NCBI RefSeq assembly: GCF_003046175.1
Contig: NZ_PZZM01000001.1
Location: 4,605,001-4,669,000 of the forward strand
Origin: Bosea sp. 124
GTDB taxonomy: Bacteria > Pseudomonadota > Alphaproteobacteria > Rhizobiales > Beijerinckiaceae
Direction of reading: 5' to 3'
Length of the DNA: 64,000 bases
This document shows positions 26,825 to 36,592 of the stretch, in pieces; within the stretch, counting starts at the first letter, position 1; each line of letters begins with the position of its first letter. Made by a program: the position numbers and the translations under genes. The notes beneath the pieces were generated by a model. That model searched no databases. It was not told the origin of the DNA and worked only from the letters and a program-made list of their open reading frames with translations.

Positions 26825-28018
26825 GTGTCGACCATCCCGACCGAAACGGCTCAACCGGGCAGGGCCTCGCTGTTTTATGATCCGAAGATCAGAGGCTATG
26901 TCTATCAGATCGTCCTGATCGCGGTCGTCGGCTTCCTGATCTGGTCCGCCGCGTCCAATGCGATCGAGAACCTGCGGGCGCAGAAGATCGCCTCGGGCCT
27001 CGGCTTCTGGCACAACGCTGCCGGCTTCGACGTCAACCAGAAACTGATCCCGTTCAGCGCGTCGGGCTCGACCTATGGTCAGGCCTTCTGGGTTGGTCTG
27101 CTCAACACGCTGCTGGTCGCCGCCATCGGCATCGTGCTCTCGACCTTTCTCGGCTTTTTTGTCGGCGTCGCCAGGCTGTCCAGCAACTGGGTACTGTCGA
27201 AGCTCGCGATGATCTATGTCGAGGTCATCCGCAACCTGCCGCTGCTGCTGCAGCTGTTCTTCTGGTACAACGCGGTGCTGAAGCCGCTGCCGGATGCGCG
27301 CAACTCGATCGCGCTGCCGGGCAGCATCTTCCTGAACAATCGCGGCCTGATCCTGCCGAACCCGCAATTCGCGCCGGCTTTCCAGGCTGTCGTGATCGCC
27401 TTCTTCATCGCCGTCGTCGCCGCGATCGCCTTCTACACCTGGTCGAAGAAGCAGCAGGAGCGGACCGGCAGGCAGTATCCCAACGGCCTGATCTCGCTGG
27501 GGCTGATCCTCGGCGTGCCCCTGCTGGTCTATTTCATCGCCGGGCAGCCGCTCTCCTTCGAACTGCCGCAGCAGGGCCGCTTTAACCTCACCGGCGGCCT
27601 GCAGATCTTCCCGGAATTCGTCGCGCTGCTGATCGGCCTGACGACCTATACCGCCGGTTTCATCGCGGAGGTCGTGCGCGCCGGCATCCTCGCCGTCTCG
27701 AAGGGGCAGACGGAGGCCGCCAATGCGCTCGGCCTGCGGGCCGGCCCGACGCTGAAGCTGGTGGTGATCCCGCAGGCGATGCGCGTGATCATCCCGCCGC
27801 TGACCTCGAACTACCTCAACCTGACCAAGAACTCCTCGCTGGCGGTTGCGATCGGCTATCCCGATCTCGTGCAGGTCTTCACCGGCACGGTGCTGAACCA
27901 GACCGGCCAGGCGCTCGAGGTCGTCGCCATCACCATGGCGGTCTATCTGACCATCTCGCTCGTGACGTCGCTGTTCATGAATATCTACAACAAGCGCATG
28001 GCGCTGGTGGAACGGTGA
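26825..28018 (+). CDS. aapQ: General L-amino acid ABC transporter permease AapQ
   Basis: 397 residues, GTG start at 26825. HisM-type permease with an extended N-terminal region (typical of AapQ), about eight membrane segments, and the cytoplasmic EAA loop TEAANALGLRAGPTLKLVVIPQAMR (about 297-322). NTLLVAAIGIVLSTFLGFFVGV begins the permease core. It pairs with AapM in the inner membrane. A 10-nt gap to aapM indicates an operon. Confidence 0.94.
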   Translation: MSTIPTETAQPGRASLFYDPKIRGYVYQIVLIAVVGFLIWSAASNAIENLRAQKIASGLGFWHNAAGFDVNQKLIPFSASGSTYGQAFWVGLLNTLLVAAIGIVLSTFLGFFVGVARLSSNWVLSKLAMIYVEVIRNLPLLLQLFFWYNAVLKPLPDARNSIALPGSIFLNNRGLILPNPQFAPAFQAVVIAFFIAVVAAIAFYTWSKKQQERTGRQYPNGLISLGLILGVPLLVYFIAGQPLSFELPQQGRFNLTGGLQIFPEFVALLIGLTTYTAGFIAEVVRAGILAVSKGQTEAANALGLRAGPTLKLVVIPQAMRVIIPPLTSNYLNLTKNSSLAVAIGYPDLVQVFTGTVLNQTGQALEVVAITMAVYLTISLVTSLFMNIYNKRMALVER

Positions 28019-28028
28019 GGGCGCAGAG

Positions 28029-29408
28029 ATGACCGACGCAACGCTCGAAAACGCACCCTACGCCTTCGTCCGCAAGGAGACGCTGGAGCAGGAGGCCGCG
28101 CCGCTCACGGTGGCCGGTCCGGTCGCCTGGATCCGGAACAACCTGTTCTCCGGCCCCGTCAATTCGCTGATGACGCTGGTCTGCCTCTATATCGTGGTGA
28201 CCAGCGTGCCTGATCTGGTGCGCTTCTATTTCATCGACGCTGTCTGGAGCGGGGCCAACCGCGACGCCTGCCTGGCCGAAAAGGCCGGCCGGCCGGTGGG
28301 CGCATGCTGGGCCTATGTCGCCGACCGCCTGCAGTACTTCATCTACGGCTCCTATCCGGTGCAGCAGCGCTGGCGGGTCAACATCGTCTTTGCGATGTTC
28401 GCGCTCGGCGTGGTCTGGATGCTGTGGGACCGGGCTCCGCTGAAAAAGGTCGGCGGGTTCTTCTTCTTCGTGATGCTGCCGATCAGCGCCTATCTGCTGC
28501 TGCTCGGAGGCGACGGCGCGGAGAGCTTCCTGCGCTTCCTGATCCTGCTCACCTTCGCGCTGGCGATGCTCTATCTCGTGCTCTCCTTCGTGCCCAGGCT
28601 CGCGCGCTTCTGGGTTCCGCCGGCGCTGCTGGCGGTCGAGGAAGCGGCGCTGCCCTGGCAGCGCTTCTACCGGCCCAAGCGCCTGATCCTGATGGCGATG
28701 GTGATCTTCGGCTTCGTCGCGGTGCTGGCGAACTCCGTCGGGCTGCCGCGGGTCGACACCGGCCTGTGGGGCGGCATGATGGTGACCTTCCTGATCGCGG
28801 CGGTCGGCATCGTGTTCTCGCTGCCGCTCGGCGTGATCCTGGCGCTGGGGCGCCGCTCGAAGCTGCCGATCATCCAGTTGCTCTCGGTGATCTTCATCGA
28901 GTTCGTGCGTGGCGTGCCGCTGATCACCGTGCTGTTCATGGCCAACACCATGCTGCCGCTGTTCGTGCCGCAGGAGTATTCGCCGGACCGCCTGCTGCGG
29001 CCGCTGATCGGCGTGGCGCTGTTCGCGGCGGCCTATATGGCCGAGGTCATCCGCGGCGGCCTGCAGGCGATCCCGAAGGGCCAGTACGAGGGCGCGATGT
29101 CGCTGGGCCTCGGCTACTGGCAGATGATGCGACTGATCATCCTGCCGCAGGCGCTGCGCATCGTGATCCCGGGCATCGTCAACACCTTCATCGGGCTGTT
29201 CAAGGATACGACGCTGGTCACCATCGTCGGCATCTTCGACTTCCTGAGGACGATCGAGGCGACCTTGGTCGATCCGACCTGGGCGACGCCGACCACCCGC
29301 GCGACGGGCTATGCCTTCGCCGCGATGTTCTATTTCCTGTGCTGCTGGGGGATGTCGCGCTACTCGATCGCGGTCGAGAAGCGCCTCGCCGCCGGCCAGA
29401 GACGCTAA
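28029..29408 (+). CDS. aapM: General L-amino acid ABC transporter permease AapM
   Basis: 459 residues, in the long-form range of AapM. The N-terminal half has several membrane segments absent from short HisM permeases; the conserved permease core is in the C-terminal half, with [15 protein letters not shown] and the EAA loop [25 protein letters not shown] (about 355-380). It forms the heterodimeric channel with AapQ. The ATG is preceded by GAGGG; 13 nt separate it from aapP. Confidence 0.94.
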   Translation: MTDATLENAPYAFVRKETLEQEAAPLTVAGPVAWIRNNLFSGPVNSLMTLVCLYIVVTSVPDLVRFYFIDAVWSGANRDACLAEKAGRPVGACWAYVADRLQYFIYGSYPVQQRWRVNIVFAMFALGVVWMLWDRAPLKKVGGFFFFVMLPISAYLLLLGGDGAESFLRFLILLTFALAMLYLVLSFVPRLARFWVPPALLAVEEAALPWQRFYRPKRLILMAMVIFGFVAVLANSVGLPRVDTGLWGGMMVTFLIAAVGIVFSLPLGVILALGRRSKLPIIQLLSVIFIEFVRGVPLITVLFMANTMLPLFVPQEYSPDRLLRPLIGVALFAAAYMAEVIRGGLQAIPKGQYEGAMSLGLGYWQMMRLIILPQALRIVIPGIVNTFIGLFKDTTLVTIVGIFDFLRTIEATLVDPTWATPTTRATGYAFAAMFYFLCCWGMSRYSIAVEKRLAAGQRR

Positions 29409-29421
29409 AAGGACCACGATC

Positions 29422-30222
29422 ATGGCAATGGCAGATCTGAAGACGACCGATACGCGTCCTGCAGCCCTGAAGGCAACGGCGCTGAACACGGCCACCGCCG
29501 TCGAGATGGTCGGCGTCAACAAGTGGTACGGCGAGTTCCACGTGCTGCGCGACATCAATCTGAAGGTTTCGCGCGGCGAGAAGCTGGTGATCTGCGGGCC
29601 GTCCGGCTCGGGCAAATCGACGATGATCCGATGCATCAACCGGCTGGAGGAGCACCAGAAGGGCTCGATCATCGTCGACGGGACGGAACTGACCAACGAT
29701 CTCAAGAAGATCGACGAGATCCGCCGCGATGTCGGCATGGTCTTCCAGCACTTCAATCTGTTCCCGCATCTGACGATCCTGGAGAACCTGACGCTGGCTC
29801 CGATCTGGGTACGCAAGATGCCCAAGAAGGACGCCGAGGAGATCGCGATGCACTATCTCAAGCGCGTCAAGATTCCGGAGCAGGCGGCGAAGTACCCCGG
29901 CCAGCTCTCGGGCGGCCAGCAGCAGCGCGTCGCGATCGCGCGCTCGCTGTGCATGAGCCCGAAGATCATGCTGTTCGACGAGCCGACCTCGGCGCTCGAC
30001 CCCGAGATGGTCAAGGAGGTGCTCGACACCATGGTCTCGCTCGCCGAAGAAGGCATGACCATGCTCTGCGTCACCCACGAGATGGGCTTTGCCCGCCAGG
30101 TCGCCGACCGCGTCATCTTCATGGATGCCGGCCAGATCGTCGAGTCGAACGAGCCCAACGAGTTCTTCAAGAACCCGCAGCACGAGCGCACCAAGCTCTT
30201 CCTCAGCCAGATCCTGCATTGA
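29422..30222 (+). CDS. aapP: General L-amino acid ABC transporter ATPase AapP
   Basis: 266 residues from the ATG at 29422 (AAAAGGA upstream). ABC ATPase: Walker [11 protein letters not shown]-loop [10 protein letters not shown], signature [10 protein letters not shown], Walker [16 protein letters not shown]-loop VTHEMGF. All residues needed for ATP hydrolysis are present. The N-terminal about 27 residues are an extension before the ABC fold, as is usual for AapP. It powers AapJQM; last gene of the operon, followed by a hairpin at 30313-30348. Confidence 0.95.
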   Translation: MAMADLKTTDTRPAALKATALNTATAVEMVGVNKWYGEFHVLRDINLKVSRGEKLVICGPSGSGKSTMIRCINRLEEHQKGSIIVDGTELTNDLKKIDEIRRDVGMVFQHFNLFPHLTILENLTLAPIWVRKMPKKDAEEIAMHYLKRVKIPEQAAKYPGQLSGGQQQRVAIARSLCMSPKIMLFDEPTSALDPEMVKEVLDTMVSLAEEGMTMLCVTHEMGFARQVADRVIFMDAGQIVESNEPNEFFKNPQHERTKLFLSQILH

Positions 30223-30312
30223 GGCGCGTTCGAGAGGTTCGCTTTCCAATCGGAGTGCTGTGCCTTTCAGAGTGAGCTGCGACTTCGGACCGGGTCCGAC
30301 GATGTGAAACAG

Positions 30313-30348
30313 CAGATGAAGCGTCGGCGCGATCCGGCGCTTCATCTG
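30313..30348 (+). terminator. Hairpin after aapP
   Basis: 15-bp stem (one G-T pair) with hexaloop CGCGAT; arms begin CAGATGAAGCG and end CGCTTCATCTG. Followed by only a short T run. Probably ends the aap transcript. The rest of 30223-30464 shows no gene. Confidence 0.65.
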
Positions 30349-30464
30349 TTTGATAACACAGGCTGTTCTGGCCCCGATCCCTGCTCGCGGCGAGGGCTGG
30401 CCGGGTTCGGGGCGGAACAAAGTCGTTTCGCGGCGGTTGCCCTCTGCAAATCGGAGGAACAACC

Positions 30465-30734
30465 ATGAAACCCTTCATTCCCGCTTTGCTGGCCGCCCTC
30501 ATCACGACGGGTGGTGCCTATGCCCAGTCGATCAGCGTCGGTCCCGGCGGGGTCGAGGTCGATCCGCGCTCACCGCGCGAACGCGCTGTCGATCGTGAAA
30601 TCCGCCGCGAGGAGCGTGCGCGTGACCGCGAGCGCTACTATCGGGTTCGCGACCGTGGCGATTGCCGCACCATCACGACGGTTCGCGAGACGCCGCGCGG
30701 CGAGGTCCGCCGCACCGAGCGCGTCTGCGACTGA
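30465..30734 (+). CDS. Small exported basic protein
   Basis: 89 residues. Signal peptide about 1-20 (ending AYAQS). The mature part is highly charged: VDREIRREERARDRERYY is Arg/Glu-rich, and the C-terminus has cysteines at CRTIT and at the penultimate position, which could form a disulfide. GGAGG precedes the ATG. Similar short Arg/Asp-rich exported proteins occur in Hyphomicrobiales, function unknown. Single-gene unit ended by the hairpin at 30753. Confidence 0.78.
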   Translation: MKPFIPALLAALITTGGAYAQSISVGPGGVEVDPRSPRERAVDREIRREERARDRERYYRVRDRGDCRTITTVRETPRGEVRRTERVCD

Positions 30735-30752
30735 CGGTCCAGTCTCATTCTG

Positions 30753-30790
30753 GAAAAGGCCCGCCTTGCGAACGCAAGGCGGGCCTTTTC
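30753..30790. terminator. Bidirectional Rho-independent terminator
   Basis: GAAAAGGCCCGCCTTGCG-AA-CGCAAGGCGGGCCTTTTC: 18-nt complementary arms ending in A-tract/T-tract on both strands. Serves the convergent small exported-protein gene (plus) and glpQ (minus). Confidence 0.92.
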
Positions 30791-30809
30791 GTTGCTGCTG
30801 GTGGCGCTG

Positions 30810-31982
30810 CTACTTGCCGTCGCGCGCCTTCACGGCCACGTCCGGGAAATCGGAGAAGAGACCGTCGATGCCGAGCGCCAGGAAGGCCTTGTATTCGGCC
30901 GCGGGGTCGCCGTTGAAATTGGAGGCCAGCCGCTTCGGCTCGCTACGGAAGGTCCAGCTATGGACGAGGAGGCCAGCCGCATGGGCGTTCTTCACCACAT
31001 CCGTCGGCGGCAACAGGACGCGGTCGCGCTCGTCGATGACGCCGTCCTTGTTGATGTCCTGCGGCTTGCCGTCGTCGCCGATGACCTGCTTGCCCGCCAT
31101 CAGATAGGGCTTCCAGGGGGCGACGATGTCGGCATAGGTCGCGATCTCTTTCAGCCCTTCGGCTGAGAGCAGATCCTGGAAGCTGCGCTTGTCGCCGAGC
31201 ACGACCAAATCATAAGGCTTGTCGAAGGGCGCCGCGAGGCTGACGCGGCCATCCTTGTCGACGCCATCGCCATCGACGAGCTGGCTGAGCCGCACCTGCG
31301 TCTTGCCACGCAGATATTTGAGATTGGCCGTCTCGAAGCTCTGGATGATGACGGGCGAGGACTTGTCGGTCCAGCCGGCGGCCTTGAGCGCATCGAGCAG
31401 GCGGTCTTCGAGTGGCAGGCCGATCGCGGCATGGAAGATCGGGTGCTTGGTCTCGGGATAGATGCCGATGGTCCGGCCGAGGCGGGCGCTCTCCGACTTG
31501 GCGAGGTCGATGATCTCCTGGAAGGTCGGGATCTCGTATTTGCCGTCATGCGACGGGTCGCGATCGGCGAAGGCCTGCCTGGCGCGCAGCGTCTTGATCT
31601 CGGCCAGGGTGAAATCACCGGCGAACCAGTCGGTCGTCTCGATGCCGTCGAGCTTGCGGGTGGTCTTGCGGCTGGCGAATTCGGGGCGGTTTGCGACGTC
31701 GGTCGTGCCGCTCATCACGGGCTCGTGGCGCGCGACCAGCACGCCGTCCTTCGTCGCCACGAGATCGGGCTCGATGAAGTCGGCACCCTGTTCGATCGCG
31801 AGCTTGTAGGATTCGAGCGTGTGCTCGGGGCGGTAGCCGCTGGCGCCGCGATGGCCGACGATCAGCGGCTTCTGGCCGAAAAGCGTGGGCGTGGCGGTCT
31901 GGGCCAGGCCGGCCTGGGGCGCGAGCGCTGCAAGGCCGAGGCAGGCTGCAATGCTGGCGGTGAGGAGGGTCTTCGTCATCAT
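30810..31982 (-). CDS. glpQ: Glycerophosphodiester phosphodiesterase (periplasmic, GlpQ type)
   Basis: 390 residues from the first of two tandem ATGs at 31982. Signal peptide about 1-28. GDPD TIM-barrel: [14 protein letters not shown] gives His44-Arg45, metal ligands Glu71 and Asp73 in FIEPDLV, and catalytic His86 in ARHEPVM. It hydrolyses glycerophosphodiesters to glycerol-3-phosphate and an alcohol. A canonical EF-hand loop ([12 protein letters not shown], 309-320) is inserted in the C-terminal half, with an Asp/Gly-rich stretch (about 237-247) resembling a second, incomplete one. This suggests calcium binding beyond the catalytic metal. Length and signal fit the secreted GlpQ class. Confidence 0.93.
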   Translation of the reverse strand: MMTKTLLTASIAACLGLAALAPQAGLAQTATPTLFGQKPLIVGHRGASGYRPEHTLESYKLAIEQGADFIEPDLVATKDGVLVARHEPVMSGTTDVANRPEFASRKTTRKLDGIETTDWFAGDFTLAEIKTLRARQAFADRDPSHDGKYEIPTFQEIIDLAKSESARLGRTIGIYPETKHPIFHAAIGLPLEDRLLDALKAAGWTDKSSPVIIQSFETANLKYLRGKTQVRLSQLVDGDGVDKDGRVSLAAPFDKPYDLVVLGDKRSFQDLLSAEGLKEIATYADIVAPWKPYLMAGKQVIGDDGKPQDINKDGVIDERDRVLLPPTDVVKNAHAAGLLVHSWTFRSEPKRLASNFNGDPAAEYKAFLALGIDGLFSDFPDVAVKARDGK

Positions 31983-32069
31983 GGCACTGATCCTTGGTCG
32001 CGTCGTTTCCGGCGCGACCCTGGTCGGGCGATGTGACAGGCGGTTGAAGCCGCCTTCATGCATCGTCGC

Positions 32070-32216
32070 TCAGCGGCGCGGGCCGTTCTCGAGCGTGGTC
32101 TTGGCGTCGAGGCGCTTGGCGGGCGGCGGGGTCAGGTCCGGTGGCGGCGTCGTGGCGCAGGCGGCGAGCGCGAGAGCGAGAAGAGAAGCGAGAGCGAGAT
32201 GGCTGGCGCGCTGCAT
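32070..32216 (-). CDS. Very small lipoprotein
   Basis: 48 residues from the ATG at 32216 (AAAGG upstream). Signal peptide with lipobox LAAC (Cys20), then a short proline-rich tail (TTPPPDLTPPP). Such tiny lipoproteins are usually membrane-anchored and of unknown function. The frame extends further upstream, but the signal peptide begins here. It lies 87 nt upstream of glpQ on the same strand and could be co-transcribed. Confidence 0.68.
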   Translation of the reverse strand: MQRASHLALASLLALALAACATTPPPDLTPPPAKRLDAKTTLENGPRR

Positions 32217-32416
32217 GGATCGGAACCTTTTGTTGCAAGAGGCAGTTGCCTCGTGTTTCAGCCTGTGGAAGGACCGCGTCAAGAGTATGTCGTCGGGCGC
32301 GCCATGACTGCGCGTCATGTTTGAAATCGTCCAATCTCGATATTGGCCCGCACAATCGCCGGCGCGTCGAAGACGCGTCCGGCACCGGAATTCGCCGCCA
32401 TGACAAGTTCAGCACC

Positions 32417-33715
32417 ATGACGCCCGCCGCCCGCATCAGCGCCGCCATCGAGGTGCTGGACGAAATCATCCAGCGCCGCCGCCCGGCTTCGGACGCGCTC
32501 AAGGACTGGGGCCTGTCGCGCCGCTTCGCGGGTTCGAAGGATCGTGCCGCCATCGCCTCGCTGGTCTATGACGCGCTGCGCCGGAAGTCGTCGAGCGCGT
32601 TCGCCATGGGCGCCGAGACGCCGCGCGCCCTGGTGCTCGGCATGCTCGCGCGCCTGCGCGGCCACAGCGTCGAGGAGATCGCGGCGCTTTGCTCGGGCGA
32701 GAACCACGCGCCGCTGCCGCTTTCGGCCGACGAGCGGGCGAGCCTCTCGACGCTGGCGTTCGACGGCGCGGCGGACTGGATCCGCGCCGACGTGCCGGAA
32801 TGGCTCTGGCCGGCCTTCGCCACCGGTTTCGGGTCTGACGCCGTCGGGGAGGGCCAGGCCCTCGCCGGGCGCGCGCCGATCGACATCCGCGCCAACCGGC
32901 TGAAGACGACCCGCGCGGCGCTGACGGCGGAGCTCGCCCATGCCGCACCGGAGACGGGAGCGCTATCGCCGGACGCGCTGCGCTTCCAGCCCGGCCATGA
33001 CGGGCGTGGCCCTTCGCTGCAGGCCGAACCGGCCTTCTTCGCCGGAGGCTTCGAGATCCAGGACGAAGGCTCGCAGCTTGTGACATTGCTGGCTGGCGCA
33101 CGGCCGGGTCAGACGGTGATCGACCTTTGTGCCGGCGCCGGTGGCAAGACGCTGGCGCTGGCGGCGCTGATGGCCAATCAGGGGCGGCTCTTCGCGACCG
33201 ATCTCGACAGCCGCCGTCTCGCACCGCTGCATGAGCGGCTGGCGCGCTCGGGCGCCAGCATTGTCGAGATCCGGATTCCGCGTTCGCGCGGCCATGAACC
33301 GCTGGCCGATGTCGAGGGGCAGGCCGATCTCGTGGTGGTTGACGCGCCCTGCACCGGCTCGGGCACCTGGCGGCGCAACCCGGATGCGAAATGGCGGGTG
33401 CGGCCGGGTGCGCTGGCCGAGCGCATCAAGGACCAGGCCGAGGTTCTGGCCCGCGCCGGCCGGCTGGTCAGGCCCGGCGGCCGGATCGCCTATGTCACCT
33501 GCTCGGTCCTGCCCGAGGAGAATGACGGGGCCGTCTCCGCTTTCCTGGCGCGACATGCCGGCTTCTCCCCTGTCCCGCTGGCGCAGGTGCTGGCGTCGGA
33601 GGAGGGGGACTTCGGCCCGCTGGCGCGCTTTGCGACCAGCCATGGCCTGCAGCTCTCGCCGCGACGCAGCGGAACTGACGGCTTCTACCTGGCCTGCGTC
33701 CAGCGCGGAGCCTGA
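32417..33715 (+). CDS. rsmB: RsmB-type RNA (cytosine-5) methyltransferase
   Basis: 432 residues from the ATG at 32417, where homology-like sequence begins; the frame is open upstream but Arg-rich. NusB-like N-terminal region (about 1-130), then the NOL1/NOP2/Sun methyltransferase: SAM motif I DLCAGAGGKTLAL, DAPCTGSGTWRRNPD with Cys312, and YVTCSVLPEEN with the catalytic Cys362. The enzyme makes m5C967 in 16S rRNA in E. coli RsmB; here the target is inferred. No strong ribosome site is visible. Followed 51 nt later by guaA. Confidence 0.87.
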   Translation: MTPAARISAAIEVLDEIIQRRRPASDALKDWGLSRRFAGSKDRAAIASLVYDALRRKSSSAFAMGAETPRALVLGMLARLRGHSVEEIAALCSGENHAPLPLSADERASLSTLAFDGAADWIRADVPEWLWPAFATGFGSDAVGEGQALAGRAPIDIRANRLKTTRAALTAELAHAAPETGALSPDALRFQPGHDGRGPSLQAEPAFFAGGFEIQDEGSQLVTLLAGARPGQTVIDLCAGAGGKTLALAALMANQGRLFATDLDSRRLAPLHERLARSGASIVEIRIPRSRGHEPLADVEGQADLVVVDAPCTGSGTWRRNPDAKWRVRPGALAERIKDQAEVLARAGRLVRPGGRIAYVTCSVLPEENDGAVSAFLARHAGFSPVPLAQVLASEEGDFGPLARFATSHGLQLSPRRSGTDGFYLACVQRGA

Positions 33716-33766
33716 CACGGCAAACAGGCCGTTGCACGCCATCGCGCGATGGCTTAACCGAGCGCG

Positions 33767-35332
33767 ATGACGAGCGAAACTCACCACGACTCCATCCTCA
33801 TCATCGACTTCGGTTCGCAGGTGACGCAGCTGATTGCGCGGCGCATCCGCGAGATCGGCGTCTATTGCGAGATCGCGCCGTTCCAGTCGGCCTCCGAGGC
33901 GTTCCAGCGGCTGAAGCCGAAGGGCGTGATCTTCTCGGGCGGCCCGGCCTCGGTGCCCGACGCAGGCTCGCCGCGCGCGCCGCAGGAGGTGTTCTCGACA
34001 GGGTTGCCGGTGCTGGGCATCTGCTATGGCCAGCAGACGATGGCCGAGCAGCTTGGCGGCAAGGTCGAGAGCGGGCATGCGGCCGAGTTCGGCCGCGCCG
34101 ATGTCGAGATCGTCACGCCATCCGCCTTGTTCGACGGCGTCTGGGAGGAGGGCGGCCGCTATCCGGTCTGGATGAGCCATGGCGACCGCGTCACGCAGTT
34201 GCCCGCCGGCTTCACGGTCAAGGCGACCTCGGAGAACGCGCCCTATGCGGTGGCGAGCGACGAGGCGCGGCGCTTCTACTCCACCATGTTCCACCCCGAG
34301 GTCGTGCATACGCCCGATGGCGGCAAGCTCCTGCGCAATTTCGTCGTGACCATCTGTGGCTGCAAGCCGGACTGGAGCATGTCGGCCTATCGCGCCGAAA
34401 TGCAGAAGAAGATCCGCGAGCAGGTCGGCACTGGCCGGGTCATTTGCGGCCTGTCGGGCGGCGTCGATTCCGCCGTTGCCGCCGTGCTGATCCATGAGGC
34501 GATCGGCGACCAGCTCACCTGCGTCTTCGTCGATCACGGGCTGATGCGGATGAACGAGGCGGAGGAGGTCGTCCGCCTGTTCCGCGACCACTACAACATC
34601 CCGCTCGTCCATGTCGAAGCTGAAGAGCTTTTCCTGTCGGAGCTGGCGAAATGCGGCTCGGACCCCGAGGCCAAGCGCAAGACTATCGGTCGGCTCTTCA
34701 TCGACGTCTTCGATGCCGAGGCGGCCAAGATCGGCGGCGCGGACTTCCTGGCTCAGGGCACGCTGTATCCCGACGTGATCGAGAGCGTCTCGTTCAGCGG
34801 CGGGCCGTCGGTCACGATCAAGTCGCACCACAATGTCGGCGGGCTGCCCGAGCGCATGAAGATGAAGCTCGTCGAGCCGCTGCGCGAGCTTTTCAAGGAT
34901 GAGGTCCGCGTGCTCGGCCGCGAACTCGGTCTGCCGGAGGCCTTCGTCGGGCGCCATCCCTTCCCGGGGCCGGGCCTCGCCATCCGCTGCCCCGGCGAGA
35001 TCACCCGGGAGAAGCTCGACATCTTGCGCAAGGCGGATGCGATCTACCTCGACGAAATCCGCAAGGCCGGTCTCTACGATGTGATCTGGCAGGCCTTCGC
35101 CGTGCTGCTGCCGGTGCGCACCGTCGGCGTGATGGGCGACTATCGGACCTATGACCATGTCTGCGCGCTGCGCGCCGTGACCTCGGTCGACGGGATGACG
35201 GCGGATTTCTACCCCTACGACATGGCGTTCCTCGGCCGCACCGCGACCCGCATCATCAACGAGGTCAAGGGCATCAACCGCGTCGTCTACGACGTGACCA
35301 GCAAGCCGCCCGGCACGATCGAGTGGGAGTGA
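33767..35332 (+). CDS. guaA: GMP synthase (glutamine-hydrolysing)
   Basis: 521 residues, standard length. N-terminal glutamine amidotransferase with Cys86 in LGICYGQQ and the His-Glu pair in FHPEVVHT (about 178-185). ATP pyrophosphatase domain with P-loop [10 protein letters not shown] (about 227-236), then the C-terminal dimerisation domain ending KPPGTIEWE. Converts XMP, glutamine and ATP to GMP in the cytoplasm. Highly conserved, no oddities. Confidence 0.98.
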   Translation: MTSETHHDSILIIDFGSQVTQLIARRIREIGVYCEIAPFQSASEAFQRLKPKGVIFSGGPASVPDAGSPRAPQEVFSTGLPVLGICYGQQTMAEQLGGKVESGHAAEFGRADVEIVTPSALFDGVWEEGGRYPVWMSHGDRVTQLPAGFTVKATSENAPYAVASDEARRFYSTMFHPEVVHTPDGGKLLRNFVVTICGCKPDWSMSAYRAEMQKKIREQVGTGRVICGLSGGVDSAVAAVLIHEAIGDQLTCVFVDHGLMRMNEAEEVVRLFRDHYNIPLVHVEAEELFLSELAKCGSDPEAKRKTIGRLFIDVFDAEAAKIGGADFLAQGTLYPDVIESVSFSGGPSVTIKSHHNVGGLPERMKMKLVEPLRELFKDEVRVLGRELGLPEAFVGRHPFPGPGLAIRCPGEITREKLDILRKADAIYLDEIRKAGLYDVIWQAFAVLLPVRTVGVMGDYRTYDHVCALRAVTSVDGMTADFYPYDMAFLGRTATRIINEVKGINRVVYDVTSKPPGTIEWE

Positions 35333-35415
35333 CGAAGGTTTCGCGCTGACAGGGCGGGGGCATCGGTTCTCCGTTATGGCCTCTGGCCAAACACAGTTCT
35401 GCTGTCGATCGATTT

Positions 35416-35447
35416 GGGCCGGTTCCGCATCACAGCGGAACCGGCCC
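35416..35447 (+). terminator. Hairpin after guaA
   Basis: GGGCCGGTTCCGC-ATCACA-GCGGAACCGGCCC, a perfect 13-bp stem without a following T-tract, 83 nt past the guaA stop. Probable transcription end. The remainder of 35333-35634 shows no gene and presumably holds the promoter for the ABC transporter unit. Confidence 0.6.
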
Positions 35448-35634
35448 GATCCATTTGGGGACCTTGGCGCTGCGTGTGGCAGGCCGCCGCGCCTGGATGG
35501 CCGCCGGCCGATGCCCGAAGCGTGGCCGGCAGGCCACTTTGTCGCTGGCGGGCCAGAACCTGTCGTATTTCAACATATCGCCGGGCGCATGCGTTGGAAC
35601 TCTAGCGGGCAAGACAACAAGGGGATCAATCGTC

Positions 35635-36468
35635 ATGAAACGTCTTGCCATTCTCGCGTCCGGCATTGCGCTTGCCTGCGCCGCGACGCTCGCCGCCCTT
35701 CCGGCCCTGGCCCAGGATTCCCTGGCCAAGATCAAGGAGAAGGGGGTCCTCTCCGTCGGCGTCAAGAACGACTACAAGCCCTGGGGCTTCCTCGAGCCAT
35801 CCGGCAAGATCGTCGGGCTCGAGATCGATCTCGCCCAGGCCATCGCCGACAAGATCGGCGTCAAGCTGGAAATGCTGCCTGTGATCGCCGCCAACCGCAT
35901 GGAGTTCCTGAAGCAGGGCCGCATCGATATGGTCATTGCGACAATGGGCGACACCGCCGAGCGCCGCAAGATCGTCGGCATGGTCGAGCCGAACTACTAT
36001 GCGGGCGCGACCAATGTGATGGCGCCCAAGAGCGCCGGCCTGAAGACATGGGCCGACCTCAAGGGCCGCAAGGTCTGCGCCGTGCAGGGCGCTTACTACA
36101 ACCGCCGCGTCACCCAGATGTATGCGCCCGACCTCGTGGTGTTCCCGTCCGTTCCTGACGCGCTGAATGCGCTGCAGGGCAACAACTGCGTCGCCTTCCT
36201 GTTCGACGACACGCTGATCGTCTCGACGCTCTCGGGCGGCGACGCCAAGTGGGCGGGCTACGAGATGCCGCTGGTTTCCGAGGATCCCCAGCTCTGGGCC
36301 ATCGGCATCCGGCTTGAGGATATGGACGGCCCCTTCGGCAAGCTCGTCAAGGAGATGTCGGTCGACTGGCACAAGAGCGGCAAGCTGCTCGAGCTCGAGA
36401 CCAAATGGGGCATCAAGCAGAGCCCGTACCTGATCGAGACCAACAAGAAGCTGAAGGCGGCGTCGTAG
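35635..36468 (+). CDS. Polar amino acid ABC transporter substrate-binding protein
   Basis: 277 residues from the ATG at 35635 (AAGGGGA upstream). Signal peptide about 1-24 (ALPALAQ). Family 3 binding protein: GVLSVGVKNDYKPWGF, GLEIDLAQAIADKIGV, QGRIDMVIATMGDT and VQGAYYNRR. One cysteine pair (KVCAV, NNCVAF) is visible. The ligand is an amino acid or opine-like compound; it cannot be specified from sequence. First gene of a six-gene unit with two permeases, an ATPase and two FAD oxidoreductases. Confidence 0.9.
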   Translation: MKRLAILASGIALACAATLAALPALAQDSLAKIKEKGVLSVGVKNDYKPWGFLEPSGKIVGLEIDLAQAIADKIGVKLEMLPVIAANRMEFLKQGRIDMVIATMGDTAERRKIVGMVEPNYYAGATNVMAPKSAGLKTWADLKGRKVCAVQGAYYNRRVTQMYAPDLVVFPSVPDALNALQGNNCVAFLFDDTLIVSTLSGGDAKWAGYEMPLVSEDPQLWAIGIRLEDMDGPFGKLVKEMSVDWHKSGKLLELETKWGIKQSPYLIETNKKLKAAS

Positions 36469-36475
36469 TCCTCTC

Positions 36476-36522
36476 CGTCATTCTCGGACGTAGCGCAGCG
36501 GAGATCCGAGAATCTCATGACG
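36476..36522. repeat. REP-like intergenic palindrome
   Basis: CGTCATTCTCGGA ... TCCGAGAATCTCATGACG around a core of GC-rich sequence, just after the binding-protein stop. This CCGTCATTC...ATGACGG type of palindrome is widespread between genes in Hyphomicrobiales genomes, as far as I recall. It could fold and stabilise the upstream mRNA or attenuate. Confidence 0.6.
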
Positions 36523-36542
36523 AGAAGGCGCTGGTTTACGAA

Positions 36543-36565
36543 ATGGTCGGGTCAATCCCGACCAT
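36543..36565. repeat. Second intergenic palindrome ATGGTCGGG-N5-CCCGACCAT
   Basis: Perfect 9-bp arms with 5-nt loop, following the first palindrome in the 124-nt gap before the permease. The form (ATGGCCGGG...CCCGGCCAT in other genomes) is again typical of dispersed repeats in this order. Confidence 0.55.
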
Positions 36566-36592
36566 GACGGCTCATCTTCAGGATTGCTCACG

